Notes under the pieces: model-generated
Databases searched by the model: none
Told to the model about the DNA's origin: nothing
What the model saw: only the letters and a program-made list of their open reading frames with translations
Part shown: one piece after another, positions 18,491-26,610 of the stretch
Layout: each line of letters opens with the position of its first letter
Position numbering within the stretch: the first letter of the stretch is position 1
Assembly (NCBI RefSeq): GCF_016786355.1
Contig: NZ_JADWYX010000001.1
Span: forward strand, 62,001-126,000
Source of the DNA: Frankia sp. AgB1.9
Lineage (GTDB): Bacteria; Actinomycetota; Actinomycetes; Frankiales; Frankiaceae
Direction: 5' to 3'
DNA: 64,000 nt
Position numbers and translations under genes: made by a program

Positions 18491-19449
18491 TCCATCCGGC
18501 CACCACCGAGCACGCGATCCTCCGGGTCCTCAGCGGCGACCCAATCCTGGCCACAGCCACCAGGTCGGGCCTGGACCCCGGCGACCTGGCCGCCGCGACC
18601 GAGATCTACCGCACAGCCGGCCGCCAGGCCCTCGCCGCGCACCGCGACACCGCCTGGCACCAGATCTACCTGCGGTTCTCTGACTGGCAGCACGCCGACC
18701 AGGTCGCGGCAGCCCACCTGGTCCGGATCCTGGACGACGCCGAACGGCACGGCCAGATCAGCGCCTGGTGGTTCATGCGGAAACACCCCTGCTGGCGCCT
18801 ACGGCTCCACCCGACCCGCCCGGGCTCGCAGGCCACGATCGAGGCGGCCCTCGACCAGCTCGTCACAGACGGATATCTGGACGCCTGGTGGCCCGGGGTC
18901 TACGAACCGGAAACCGCCGCGTTCGGCGGCGGCATAGCCATGGACATCGCGCATGCCCTCTTCGCCGCCGACAGCCGTGGCGCGCTCGATCTAGCCACCA
19001 CGGACGGCCCCGGTATGGGGCGACGCGAGTTGTCGCTCCTGCTCGTCAGCGCGCTACTGCGCGGCGCCGGCCTGGAGTGGTATGAGCGCGGAGACCTGTT
19101 CGACCGCGTCTGCACCGAACGACCCCTACCCCGCGACGTGCCCACTGAGAAGATGGCCGATCTCAGCGAAACCCTGGCCACCCTGCTGCGCGCCGACACC
19201 GCACCCGACGGGCCACTGTTCGGCCCCGGCGGGCCTGTCGCGGCCCAAGCCCGCTGGGCCGAGGCCTGCGCTACGGCCGGCCGGGCACTCGCGGACGCCA
19301 ACCGAACCGGACTCCTACACCGCGGACTGCGCGACGTCCTCAGCTATCACGCCCTCTTCCACTGGAACCGGCTCGGCCTACCTACCCGAACCCAGGCGCT
19401 CCTGGCGCACGCCGCCCGCCAAGCCATCCTCAGCCCGAGTGGCATGTGA
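18472..19449 (+). CDS. Thiopeptide-type bacteriocin biosynthesis protein (stand-alone SpaB_C domain)
   Basis: 325 residues, ATG 19 nt inside the end of the LanC gene. The protein matches the Lant_dehydr_C/SpaB_C family: WHQIYLRFSDW near the start, the WWFMRKHPCWRLRL strand around residue 100 and FHWNRLGL near the C-terminus. Family members act as glutamate-elimination domains in class I dehydration, or as formal [4+2] cycloaddition-type enzymes in thiopeptides. Because the LanB upstream already has a similar C-terminal domain, this copy may perform a distinct step or form the active elimination partner. A frame much longer than 325 codons extends upstream, but it only shadows the LanC gene. 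Confidence 0.85.
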   Translation: MPSDQLVHPATTEHAILRVLSGDPILATATRSGLDPGDLAAATEIYRTAGRQALAAHRDTAWHQIYLRFSDWQHADQVAAAHLVRILDDAERHGQISAWWFMRKHPCWRLRLHPTRPGSQATIEAALDQLVTDGYLDAWWPGVYEPETAAFGGGIAMDIAHALFAADSRGALDLATTDGPGMGRRELSLLLVSALLRGAGLEWYERGDLFDRVCTERPLPRDVPTEKMADLSETLATLLRADTAPDGPLFGPGGPVAAQARWAEACATAGRALADANRTGLLHRGLRDVLSYHALFHWNRLGLPTRTQALLAHAARQAILSPSGM

Positions 19450-19455
19450 CTGGAG

Positions 19456-19560
19456 ATGGACCGGATCTACGCGATTGACCTTGCGATGATCCGCAAAGCG
19501 GCGGAGATGACCTAGCCCGAGGTCGCCAAGAAGCTCGAATTTCCAGTTCAGGAAACAGGC
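19456..19560 (+). pseudogene. Decayed XRE-type helix-turn-helix gene with in-frame stop
   Basis: An ATG 6 nt after the previous stop, preceded by GGAG, opens a frame reading MDRIYAIDLAMIRKAAEMT and then TAG, continuing PEVAKKL. If the TAG were CAG the line would read as a standard XRE helix-turn-helix (MTQPEVAKKL). After that the similarity fades, which suggests further decay. It lies between the SpaB_C gene and the ABC exporter and may be a relic of an antitoxin or regulator. A sequencing error at the stop cannot be excluded. Confidence 0.4.
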
Positions 19561-19643
19561 CAAATCTGGGCATCCGTACGCGGAATCCGGCCCGAGCGCC
19601 GGATTGGAGGGATCGCCAATGCCGGGTCGCCCACCCTGGGTAG

Positions 19644-21689
19644 GTGGCGACATCTGACGTACCCGACACCTCAGACGCGAGCCAGGTACCGGCGCAGCGC
19701 GATCCCACCCCGGCCACCACCCCAGCCGAGAGCCTGGAAGACCAGCCCGGCGGCAGCGCACCGGACCCAGAGGTCCGCGCGGCGATCCCGCATGATCCTG
19801 TCCTTACCTACGGGAAGGAGGACGACGACACCAGCAGTGCCTGGCGCAAGCACGAGAAAACGATGGAACGTACCGGGGTACGCACCATGGTCAAACGGCT
19901 CCCGGGCCTGCTCCGGCTGGCCTGGTCGCTCGCCTGGGAGGCTGATCGGAACGGTCTGATCGCGTTGGTGACGGTCCGCGTTGTCGCGGGACTCGTCGAG
20001 GCCGCCGGCCTGCTCGCGGTGGCTGGCGCGCTCAGCGGGCTGCTCACCGCCGGCCCGACGCCGGACCGGGTCCGCCACGCCCTGCCAGCGCTCGCCCTGA
20101 TCCTCGCCGCAGGGCTCGTCCGGACCGCGCTGTCGTTGGTGGAGAACCTGCTGCGCGCCAGGTTCGGGCCCCGGATCGACCGGGTGTGCGTGGTCCGGTT
20201 GCTCGACCTTGCCACCACGACGTCGGTCATGGCATTCGACGACCCCCGCTTCGTGGACGACCTGGAAGCTGCCGAGCGGGGCGCCGTCAGCGGCCGTCAG
20301 CTCGTCGACAATGCCACCACCGTCTTCACCTCGGTGGTCCGGCTCGTGGCCGCGGCGGGCGTCCTCGGCGTCCTGCACCCGCTGCTGGTGCCGCTGTTGA
20401 TCCTCTCGATTCTTCCGGACGGCTGGGCGACCGCCCGCTCGGCCCGGCTGGCCTACGCGTCCTGGCTGGGCCGTATCCGCCTCGTGCGCCGCCAGTTCAT
20501 GTTGCGCTACTACATGATCGACCGGGACTCGGCAGCCGAGATTCGCTCGTTCGGGCTCGGTCGCTTCCTGCTCGACGAGTATTCCGTGATCGCCCGCGGA
20601 AACGAGGCCGAGGCGCTGCGGGTCGGGCGTGGCCAGGCGCGCTACCGGCTGGTCGGCGAGAGCGTCGCCGGGCTCGCGTTAGGCGCCGTCTACGGCACGC
20701 TGGTCGTGCTGCTCGATACCGGGGTGATGCCACTCGCCGCCGCCGGCGCGGCAGTGCTCGCGATTCGCAACGGGCGCGGCGCTCTGTCGACGGCGCTGTC
20801 CAGCCTGAACGACGCGTACGAGAACTTCCTTTACTTCGACGAGTACCAGGCATGGATTCTGGAGGCGACCCGCCGGATTCCGCCGTCGCGGTCGCTGGCT
20901 GCCCCGGTCAGCCCGGACGTCATTCGCGTCGACGGCGTCACCTACACCTATCCGCACACGGAGACGACCGCGCTGCGGGGCGTCTCCGTCGAGCTGCGCC
21001 GGGGCCAGGTCGTCGCTTTCGTCGGCGCCAACGGCAGCGGGAAATCCACCCTGGCCAAGGTTCTCGCCGGCCTTTACGTCCCCGACAGTGGCACTGTGCG
21101 CTGGGACGGCGTCGATCTCGCCGGCGTCGACCCGGACAGCGTCCGCGACCGAGTCGGCCTTATTCCGCAGGTCTACACCCGGTGGCCGATGTCGGCCCGA
21201 TTGAACATCGCCGTCGGCCGGGTGGCCCGGCTGGCGACCGACGGCCCGGACAGTGTCATCGCGGCGGCCGCCGCCACCGGTGCCGACGAGGTCATCGACA
21301 AGCTGCCGCACGGCTACGACACCTCGCTGGCCCGCCAGTACAACTCGGGCCATGACCTTTCCGGCGGCCAGTGGCAGCGCATCGCCTGCGCGCGGGCTGT
21401 CTACCGGGACGCGCCCATTCTCATCGCCGACGAACCGTCGGCGGCCCTCGACGCCCGGGCCGAGCAGGCATTGTTCGACCTGATCCAAAGCCTCGGTAAG
21501 GATCGTATCGTCCTGCTGATCACGCACCGTCTCGCCAGCGTCCGCACCGCCGACCGCATCTACGTTCTCGACGACGGGCTGGTCGCCGACGAGGGCACCC
21601 ACGCCGAACTGATGAACCGACCCGGCATCTATCCGGACCTGTTCACCCTGCAGGCCCGCCAGTTCGTCGACACCATCCCGGTCGACTGA
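19644..21689 (+). CDS. ABC exporter (fused membrane and ATPase domains) of the lanthipeptide cluster
   Basis: 681 residues from a GTG at 19644. The first 70 residues are low-complexity and no good ribosome site is seen, so the ATG at 19863 (608 residues) may be the true start. About six membrane helices occupy residues 100-370. The ATPase domain has Walker A GANGSGKST near 460, signature LSGGQWQR near 571, Walker B ILIADEPSAALDA near 592 and the switch histidine LITHRLA. This ABCB-like architecture suits export of the modified peptide and possibly immunity. No peptidase-C39 domain is fused, so leader removal must happen elsewhere. The gene ends only 1 nt before the remnant integrase sequence. 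Confidence 0.88.
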   Translation: MATSDVPDTSDASQVPAQRDPTPATTPAESLEDQPGGSAPDPEVRAAIPHDPVLTYGKEDDDTSSAWRKHEKTMERTGVRTMVKRLPGLLRLAWSLAWEADRNGLIALVTVRVVAGLVEAAGLLAVAGALSGLLTAGPTPDRVRHALPALALILAAGLVRTALSLVENLLRARFGPRIDRVCVVRLLDLATTTSVMAFDDPRFVDDLEAAERGAVSGRQLVDNATTVFTSVVRLVAAAGVLGVLHPLLVPLLILSILPDGWATARSARLAYASWLGRIRLVRRQFMLRYYMIDRDSAAEIRSFGLGRFLLDEYSVIARGNEAEALRVGRGQARYRLVGESVAGLALGAVYGTLVVLLDTGVMPLAAAGAAVLAIRNGRGALSTALSSLNDAYENFLYFDEYQAWILEATRRIPPSRSLAAPVSPDVIRVDGVTYTYPHTETTALRGVSVELRRGQVVAFVGANGSGKSTLAKVLAGLYVPDSGTVRWDGVDLAGVDPDSVRDRVGLIPQVYTRWPMSARLNIAVGRVARLATDGPDSVIAAAAATGADEVIDKLPHGYDTSLARQYNSGHDLSGGQWQRIACARAVYRDAPILIADEPSAALDARAEQALFDLIQSLGKDRIVLLITHRLASVRTADRIYVLDDGLVADEGTHAELMNRPGIYPDLFTLQARQFVDTIPVD

Positions 21690-21690
21690 C

Positions 21691-22260
21691 CGCGGCCGAC
21701 CACTCAAGGTCACCTCCCACACGTGGCACATCGCCAAGCGCGTCGGCCTGTGCTGCGCCCTCGTCAGGGAGGCCGGCCAGGGCGACACGACGATCACCGT
21801 AGGGAAGCGGTTCGCCGAGCCGGACGGCACCTGGACGCTGTACGTCGACCGCGAGCCGGTCGGCGAGGTGACGGTCACGGGCTGCGTGAAGCGACGCGGC
21901 GCCGGCGCGATCCTCAGCCTGTCGGGACCGCTACCAGTCGCCATGCCCCGAGGCACGGAACTCGGTCGCGACCTGCTCAGCCGACGACGGCTGCACGATC
22001 TTCGCCATTCGAGCGCCAGCATCCAACTGGCTGAGGGCATCGACATCACCCTCGTCTCGAAGCGGCTCGGCCACTCCTCGCCGCACATCACCGGCCTGCG
22101 CTACACGCACCTGTTGCGCAGCGCGGGCCAGGCCGCAGCCGAGAAGGTCGCCAACGCCGTCCCGCGCCGCGTCGTGCGGCGCCACGCCCACCTGACGCCC
22201 ACAACGATCAATGAGGGGGATGAGGGACAGTCGGCCGAGGTAAACCTGCAGGTCAGCAGC
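21691..22260 (+). pseudogene. C-terminal stump of a tyrosine integrase
   Basis: Read in one frame from 21691, the sequence aligns along its whole length with the last third of the intact integrase at 57101-58699. Shared segments include HLAKRVGLC / HIAKRVGLC, GRDLLSRRRLHDLRHSSAS, SSPHITG and the SAGQAAAEK tail. By eye roughly two thirds or more of residues agree. The first ~345 codons, with the catalytic RGE arginine, are missing. The frame also lacks its stop and runs on through the att site. It begins immediately after the ABC exporter stop, marking a deletion junction. It is evidence of an older element at the same tRNA-Lys site. Confidence 0.85.
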
Positions 22261-22266
22261 CTAGAT

Positions 22267-22313
22267 ACGGGTGGGCCGTCAGGGACTCGAACCCTGAACT
22301 CGCCGGTTAAAAG
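22267..22313. other. Left attachment site (attL-like), degenerate tRNA-Lys 3' half
   Basis: These 47 bp match 58700-58746 at 44 positions. They contain the 3' half of a tRNA-Lys on the minus strand from the anticodon loop (TTAAAAG on the plus strand) through the T-arm to the acceptor end. The rest of the tRNA is absent. The flank just before the repeat, a CAGGTCA-like end of an integrase gene, is also shared with the right end. This is the signature of integration into a tRNA gene, with the intact gene restored at the other end. Confidence 0.85.
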
Positions 22314-22535
22314 AGGACGTGAGGACCCGGTGGGTACGGGTGATGGCAAGCGGAAGCGCATACGTTGCAGCGGTTCCCGGCACGGGTACGACCGCGTACG
22401 AGTGATCGAAAACGGCGTCGGATGGGCACGGCGCGCCCAGCGTGTGCCCATCACGAGCCCTGCGACGCTCTCGATGACCCCGCTCGCCGGCAGCTACGCG
22501 GCGTAGCCGCTGTCGGTGGCCGAGTCGAGGGCGAT

Positions 22536-22573
22536 ACGTCTGGGGCCAGTTCCGCTAGCCGTTCCCCAGACGT
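22536..22573. terminator. Inverted repeat spanning the end of the ImmA/IrrE gene
   Basis: Ten-base perfect arms (ACGTCTGGGG and CCCCAGACGT) surround an 18-nt loop that contains the TAG stop of the ImmA/IrrE gene. No U-run follows. It could act as a terminator or RNA-stabilising hairpin for the leftward transcript. Confidence 0.45.
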
Positions 22574-23484
22574 CTGGCGGCTAGTTCGCGCGCTCGTCGA
22601 GCCAAGAAGCACCGGAAGTCAGGGTCATCCAGCAGTGCTTGGAGATCTCCGCGAAGCTTGATCCGGAACAGCATCGTCTGGAACAAGGTCCCCTCGTCCG
22701 CCCCTGCGACCATGTTGGCCGCGTATCCGATGACGCCGTTAACAACGGCTGGGGTTGTCCCACATCGGTCAGCGGCATGCTGCAACAGCTCCGCCGTCGT
22801 ACGCGGGTCGGCATCGACCTCCGGTAGTAGCTCGTCTTCTACGAACCGATACCACCGGACTCGCCGGTTCTGGTGGCCGACGATCGCGTGATCAGCAGAG
22901 CTGCGCTCCAAAGCTCTGTAGTCTGGCTGGCCGTCGACCCACCCGAGCCTGATCGACGTGCCATCCGAGCTGACGACCTCTGGTCCATAGGGCATCTCGA
23001 CAACGAACATGTAGCCAGGTGGAAGCCCGCGGACGAGTGCCATCGCGCCCGCGAAGGCACTGACGTCCGCCTTGGCGAGATCGGTCAGCCAGCCCCCAAC
23101 GTCCGGTGTCGATCGGATGCGCGAGAGGAAGCGATCCGGCACCAAGATTGCGGAAGCAAAGCGGCTCGCCTCCGCCTCATGGCCCTGAACCAGCCAACGC
23201 GGCACTCGGCTCGTATGGCACGGGATGGCGCCTGTGTGCCAGCCGAGAACGATGTGGCCCAGTTCGTGCGCCATGGTGAACCTTTGCCGCCGACGGTCCG
23301 CATTCCGCCGGACAAACACCTTTGGCCGCGCGCTGGTCAACCCGACGACCAAACCATCAACGTCGTAGTCCCAGTCGAGGATTTGGATGTCAGCCGCAGT
23401 CTTGAGCAGCGCTTGGACGTCGACGGGCGGTTCCAGGTTGAGCCGCTCGACAATTAGCCCGGCCGCGCTCTCCTCAGGCTTCAA
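22555..23484 (-). CDS. ImmA/IrrE-family metallo-endopeptidase
   Basis: 309 residues with a TTG start that overlaps the preceding gene by 11 nt. The gluzincin motif (AHELGHIVLGWH, about residues 93-104) and the downstream glutamate helix (EAEASRFASAILVP) are intact, so it should be an active zinc protease. In the family such enzymes cleave repressors or antitoxins in response to a signal (ImmA cleaves ImmR; IrrE cleaves DdrO). There is no fused helix-turn-helix. About 180 further residues of unknown fold follow. It is the last gene of a coupled trio with a colicin E3-type RNase and a 118-residue protein, and may process one of them (inference). Confidence 0.88.
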   Translation of the reverse strand: MKPEESAAGLIVERLNLEPPVDVQALLKTAADIQILDWDYDVDGLVVGLTSARPKVFVRRNADRRRQRFTMAHELGHIVLGWHTGAIPCHTSRVPRWLVQGHEAEASRFASAILVPDRFLSRIRSTPDVGGWLTDLAKADVSAFAGAMALVRGLPPGYMFVVEMPYGPEVVSSDGTSIRLGWVDGQPDYRALERSSADHAIVGHQNRRVRWYRFVEDELLPEVDADPRTTAELLQHAADRCGTTPAVVNGVIGYAANMVAGADEGTLFQTMLFRIKLRGDLQALLDDPDFRCFLARRARELAARRLGNG

Positions 23485-23830
23485 GGTCGTCAGCGGACAG
23501 CCGGCCGGTTTCCTGGAGCCACTGGATCAGCGTCTGAGCCTCGGAATCGTCTCCGGTGCGTGCCGCTGCTAGCACAGTCGAAGTGAGCGCCTTGAGATCG
23601 TCGACGGGCCGACCAGTCCTACGGGCTTGGGCAGCGAAGCGAAGCGCGCCCGGCTGCTCGACCCACATCGCGTATTCTGCCGGCCCGAGCCCGAGGTACT
23701 CCCGCAGCGCCACTGGGTGGCCGTCGGGCGCGCCGTCCGCCTCGTGCCACGTATCGACCCAATCGTCGACGTCTGCGAGCAGCGCCCGCCCCACGAGGCA
23801 AGCGTCAAGAAAGGTCGATGGCCTAGACAT
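23474..23830 (-). CDS. Acidic 118-residue protein between RNase toxin and ImmA/IrrE protease; candidate antitoxin
   Basis: An acidic, mostly helical protein with no membrane segment or helix-turn-helix. The central motif REYLGLGPAEYAMWVEQP occurs, as I recall, in small proteins encoded beside ImmA/IrrE or toxin genes; I cannot name the family. It overlaps the RNase gene by 8 nt and the protease gene by 11 nt, so all three are made in fixed proportion. Its acidity and position between a basic RNase domain and a protease make it the best candidate for a neutralising partner. That function is inferred. Confidence 0.7.
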   Translation of the reverse strand: MSRPSTFLDACLVGRALLADVDDWVDTWHEADGAPDGHPVALREYLGLGPAEYAMWVEQPGALRFAAQARRTGRPVDDLKALTSTVLAAARTGDDSEAQTLIQWLQETGRLSADDLEA

Positions 23831-24104
23831 CGATCCTCCTTCCCGGAACTGCCTCTCCGATCATGACACCCGTGATCGCGTCGAGCACGCCGACGTGCCG
23901 ACCGCGCGCGTTGTACGCCTCAATATGCCCGTGAACGTCGTCCCATTCATAGAGGCGTCGGCCGCCTTTCTGACGCCAGCGGCGCTTCCGGCCGGGAGCG
24001 CCTGCATGCTCCTGGGCGTGCAGGAAGCTGTCGGGCGGCACGGGCCACGGCGGACCGGGACTCTCGGCCCGCCAGTCCAGGGGATCAAGGGACCTTGACG
24101 ACAC
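23823..24104 (-). CDS. Stand-alone colicin E3-type ribonuclease domain (cytotoxin)
   Basis: 93 residues with a GTG start and no visible ribosome site. The C-terminal 55 residues follow the 16S rRNase domain of colicin E3 closely: KRRW, then RRLYEWDDVHGHIEAY, RGRHVG and LDAITG. The catalytic set of colicin E3 (Asp, His, Glu and Arg; E3 D510, H513, E517, R545) is matched by D55, H58, E62 and R89/R90. E3 cleaves 16S rRNA in the decoding A site and stops translation. There is no receptor or translocation domain and no secretion signal; the first ~37 residues are Pro-rich. It therefore looks like an intracellular toxin rather than a bacteriocin. It is the first gene of the coupled trio with the 118-residue protein and the ImmA/IrrE protease. 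Confidence 0.85.
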   Translation of the reverse strand: MSSRSLDPLDWRAESPGPPWPVPPDSFLHAQEHAGAPGRKRRWRQKGGRRLYEWDDVHGHIEAYNARGRHVGVLDAITGVMIGEAVPGRRIDV

Positions 24105-24194
24105 GGCGCGTAGCGTAACGGTCTGATTAACACAGTAGTACGGCGCATCGTTCCATCGGGCCCTAGACCGGTGCGAGTGCCCACCGTCCCGGGC

Positions 24195-24572
24195 TTAGTC
24201 GATCTTCGTCCACGTGCACTGGGACTCGAACGCCACGTCGGTGGGCTTGATGGTCACAACGCCACGACCTCCGTCAGCGAAGCCGTTACCGAGGACATCG
24301 CCGTCCCCAGACGCATTGGACAGCCGGGCCCAGTAGAACGACCCCGAGCCGCCGGTCGCCTCGTAGGTGCCTGGCTGGATGTGCCGCCCGACCAGCCACA
24401 TACCCGGGCTGATCGTCACCGCCGGCGACGCCGGGGTCGGCTTGCCGAGCGACACCCCACCAGACGCAGCTTTAGCCAGGACGTCGGCCTGGTCCCGGAT
24501 GGCGGTCAGTTCGCCGAGCATGCTGTCGACGCGGTCGCGTAACGCCTCAGCAGCGGCGCGCAGATCATCCAT
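24195..24572 (-). CDS. Hypothetical protein with coiled N-terminus and beta-rich C-terminal domain
   Basis: 125 residues from the ATG at 24572 (GGGGGA ribosome site). A helical N-terminal segment with heptad-like leucines (residues 1-35) is followed by a beta-rich domain: MWLVGRHIQPGTYEATGG and YWARLSNASGDGD. This domain recurs in secreted or cell-surface actinobacterial proteins, but there is no signal peptide here. I do not recognise its function. It is the first gene upstream of the RNase trio on the same strand, 90 nt away. Confidence 0.65.
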   Translation of the reverse strand: MDDLRAAAEALRDRVDSMLGELTAIRDQADVLAKAASGGVSLGKPTPASPAVTISPGMWLVGRHIQPGTYEATGGSGSFYWARLSNASGDGDVLGNGFADGGRGVVTIKPTDVAFESQCTWTKID

Positions 24573-24889
24573 CTGTCGTCCCCCGTGTCCTCGCACCGCG
24601 GTGCGGCCGATCATCGTCGGCTAGTGCCATCCGTGCATCCAATCGGACCAAGGTGGCAGCGAGCCGAGGCCGAGGCAAGAGGACGTTCTGGCGAAGGCGC
24701 GACGCCGGTATGGCCGCGTGATCTGGGCCAGGATCGGGGGGACCTGATGCGGCGAACGGCGGCGGTAGTCGCGTTAGCGTCGGCGCCCGACGCCGAAACC
24801 GGGGCCGAAGTCGGCCACGGGCGATCGTCGTCCAGTGCCTACGATCACGGGTGCAAGGTGTCGTTGGTCGTGAGAGATGGGCGTGCGCC
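24573..24889. other. 317-bp gap between divergent genes
   Basis: It must hold promoters for the leftward hypothetical gene and the rightward APH-like gene. A short frame from ATG 24747 has a GGGGGG stretch upstream, but it overlaps the APH start and has no recognisable protein character. Nothing else was found. Confidence 0.5.
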
Positions 24890-25735
24890 GTGGCTCAGAT
24901 GCCGAGGCTGGATCTCAGGTCGGGGTCTCACGACGAGGTCCTGACGCGGGTCGAGCGGTCCCTGGGGGTTCGGTTGGACCGGGGCGCCGCGGTGCGTAAA
25001 CGGCGTTCGATCGGGCTGCCCAGCGACGCGGGCACCTGGGTACGTGTTGAGGCGCGGCCGGCGTCGAAGGTGTCGGGGCAGGGCTGGAACGGGGCCGAGA
25101 CCGCCGCCACGCTGCAAGGGGTCGCTATGCCGGCCTGGTACCAGGGCGTCTCCTGGGCGCAGCCCGAGACAGGGTTGCTGTGGCGGGCGGACGAGACCGG
25201 CTACGTCGCGGCCCACCCGATCAGGCCGGGGGGCATCCTCACCGTCAACCCGGGGCTCGACGATGCCTGGTGGTCGACGCTGGCCCGGTCGCTGGCCGCG
25301 CTCGCCAGCGCCGCCACGACCCGGGTCGCGACCCTGCACACCGTGCCGATCAGCCAGGCGCGGGTGAGCGCGACGATCGGCCGGGTGTTCGGTGACCAGC
25401 TTGAGACGACGGTCGACCGGTGGGCGCCGGCGCATGCCGACCTGAACTGGGCGAACCTGACCGCCCCGGATTGTGTCCTGCTCGACTGGGAGGACTGGGG
25501 CCTGGCCCCGGCCGGACTGGACGCCGCGAACCTGCTCGTCAACTCACTCGCCGTCCCGGCGCTTGCCGAACAGGTCCGTCACACGTTCGGCGCCGAACTG
25601 GGCAGCCGCACCGGCCGGATCGTCACGTTGTTCTTGTGCGCGGACATCGTGACCGCCCCGGCCGACTACTCCGGTCCGCTCCTCGACCCGGCACGCGTAC
25701 TGGTCGACGAGCTACTCAAGGCGCTTCAGGTCTGA
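24890..25735 (+). CDS. Aminoglycoside phosphotransferase-like small-molecule kinase
   Basis: 281 residues from a GTG; starts at 24851 or 24899 are also possible. The APH-fold catalytic loop is clear (HADLNWANL, about 183-191), as is the metal-binding strand (LLDWEDWG, about 196-203). The N-terminal lobe is short. Members of this actinobacterial group are annotated as aminoglycoside phosphotransferases, but usually no resistance has been shown. Its end overlaps the convergent aldo/keto reductase gene by 20 bp. It is cargo of the element and its substrate is unknown. Confidence 0.78.
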   Translation: MAQMPRLDLRSGSHDEVLTRVERSLGVRLDRGAAVRKRRSIGLPSDAGTWVRVEARPASKVSGQGWNGAETAATLQGVAMPAWYQGVSWAQPETGLLWRADETGYVAAHPIRPGGILTVNPGLDDAWWSTLARSLAALASAATTRVATLHTVPISQARVSATIGRVFGDQLETTVDRWAPAHADLNWANLTAPDCVLLDWEDWGLAPAGLDAANLLVNSLAVPALAEQVRHTFGAELGSRTGRIVTLFLCADIVTAPADYSGPLLDPARVLVDELLKALQV

Positions 25736-26588
25736 GCCGGCCGGCGAGAAGCTGCCGGTAGCGGGCGATCTGCGCGGCGTCGACATCCAGTTCGGTGGCG
25801 GTCGCGAGCGCGCGCAGATGTGCGCTGCTGGTCGAGCCGACGGCGACGCGGGCGACCTGGGGCAGCTCGAAAGCCAGGCGGAAGACAGCGGGCAGGGTCG
25901 CAGCTTGCTGGCCGGGCCGCAGGAACGCCCCGGGATTGATCCGCTGCCATGCGGGGTTGGCGGCGTCCCCCGCGAATGGGCTCATGCCCCACCGCCCGGC
26001 CGGTGGCACTCCCAGCAGTGCCGCGGCCTGCTCGGCCGCGTCCAGGCCGTCAGCGCCGACGGCCAGACCCGACCGCACCATCAGCACGTCGGGCCGCGGA
26101 GACGCGCCCAGTCCCTCGCCAGCGGTGAGCAGCCGGGCGAGCGGCCGGCTGTCCCAGCAGGAGATTCCCCATGACCCGCACAGCCCAGCGGCGACCGCGT
26201 CGGCGAGCACGGCGCACGCCGCGGCGAATCGGTCGTAATCGGCCGCCAAGTCCCCGCTGAGCGACCGTTCTGGGCTGTGCAGCAGAACCACGTCAGGTAC
26301 CCGGCCGAGCTCGTCCACCGCCTCCGCGACCGCGCGCCGCAGCCGTCCCGGGTCGAGGGAATGCTCAACGCCACCCGCCGCCCGGAAGAAGCCCACCTTT
26401 GTGGAGACCGTGAACTCGCTGAGAAGATCAGCCGCTTCGGATGCCAAGATCCGGTGGGCGGCGAAATCGCGGTAGTTGCTCGCCGTGTCGAGCGCTCGGA
26501 TCCCGGCCGTCAGCGCCGCTTCTAGCTGCTGGCGGCGGTGGTCGGACCGGTACAGTCCGAGCACGACGTGCCGCTCGGCGCCGTGCAC
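25716..26588 (-). CDS. Aldo/keto reductase
   Basis: About 290 residues from the GTG at 26588; the frame is open to 26669. It is an NAD(P)H-dependent TIM-barrel oxidoreductase: ALDTASNYRDF carries the catalytic Asp and Tyr, KVGFFR the lysine, and VLLHSPERS takes the usual LHRP position with SP in place of RP. A SWGISCW strand follows. The gene follows a 40-codon ORF by 22 nt on the same strand and converges with the APH-like gene. Substrate unknown. Confidence 0.85.
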   Translation of the reverse strand: MHGAERHVVLGLYRSDHRRQQLEAALTAGIRALDTASNYRDFAAHRILASEAADLLSEFTVSTKVGFFRAAGGVEHSLDPGRLRRAVAEAVDELGRVPDVVLLHSPERSLSGDLAADYDRFAAACAVLADAVAAGLCGSWGISCWDSRPLARLLTAGEGLGASPRPDVLMVRSGLAVGADGLDAAEQAAALLGVPPAGRWGMSPFAGDAANPAWQRINPGAFLRPGQQAATLPAVFRLAFELPQVARVAVGSTSSAHLRALATATELDVDAAQIARYRQLLAGRLRPEAP

Positions 26589-26610
26589 ACGGGCCGTCGG
26601 CGCGGTGGTC

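Noticed and set aside
22555-23484. Helix-turn-helix fused ImmA regulator
   Set aside because: No N-terminal helix-turn-helix is present; the protein starts directly with the short helix before the protease domain.
24747-24944. 65-codon plus-strand ORF with G-rich upstream stretch
   Set aside because: Overlaps the APH-like gene start and has no protein-like features; kept only as a note for the gap.
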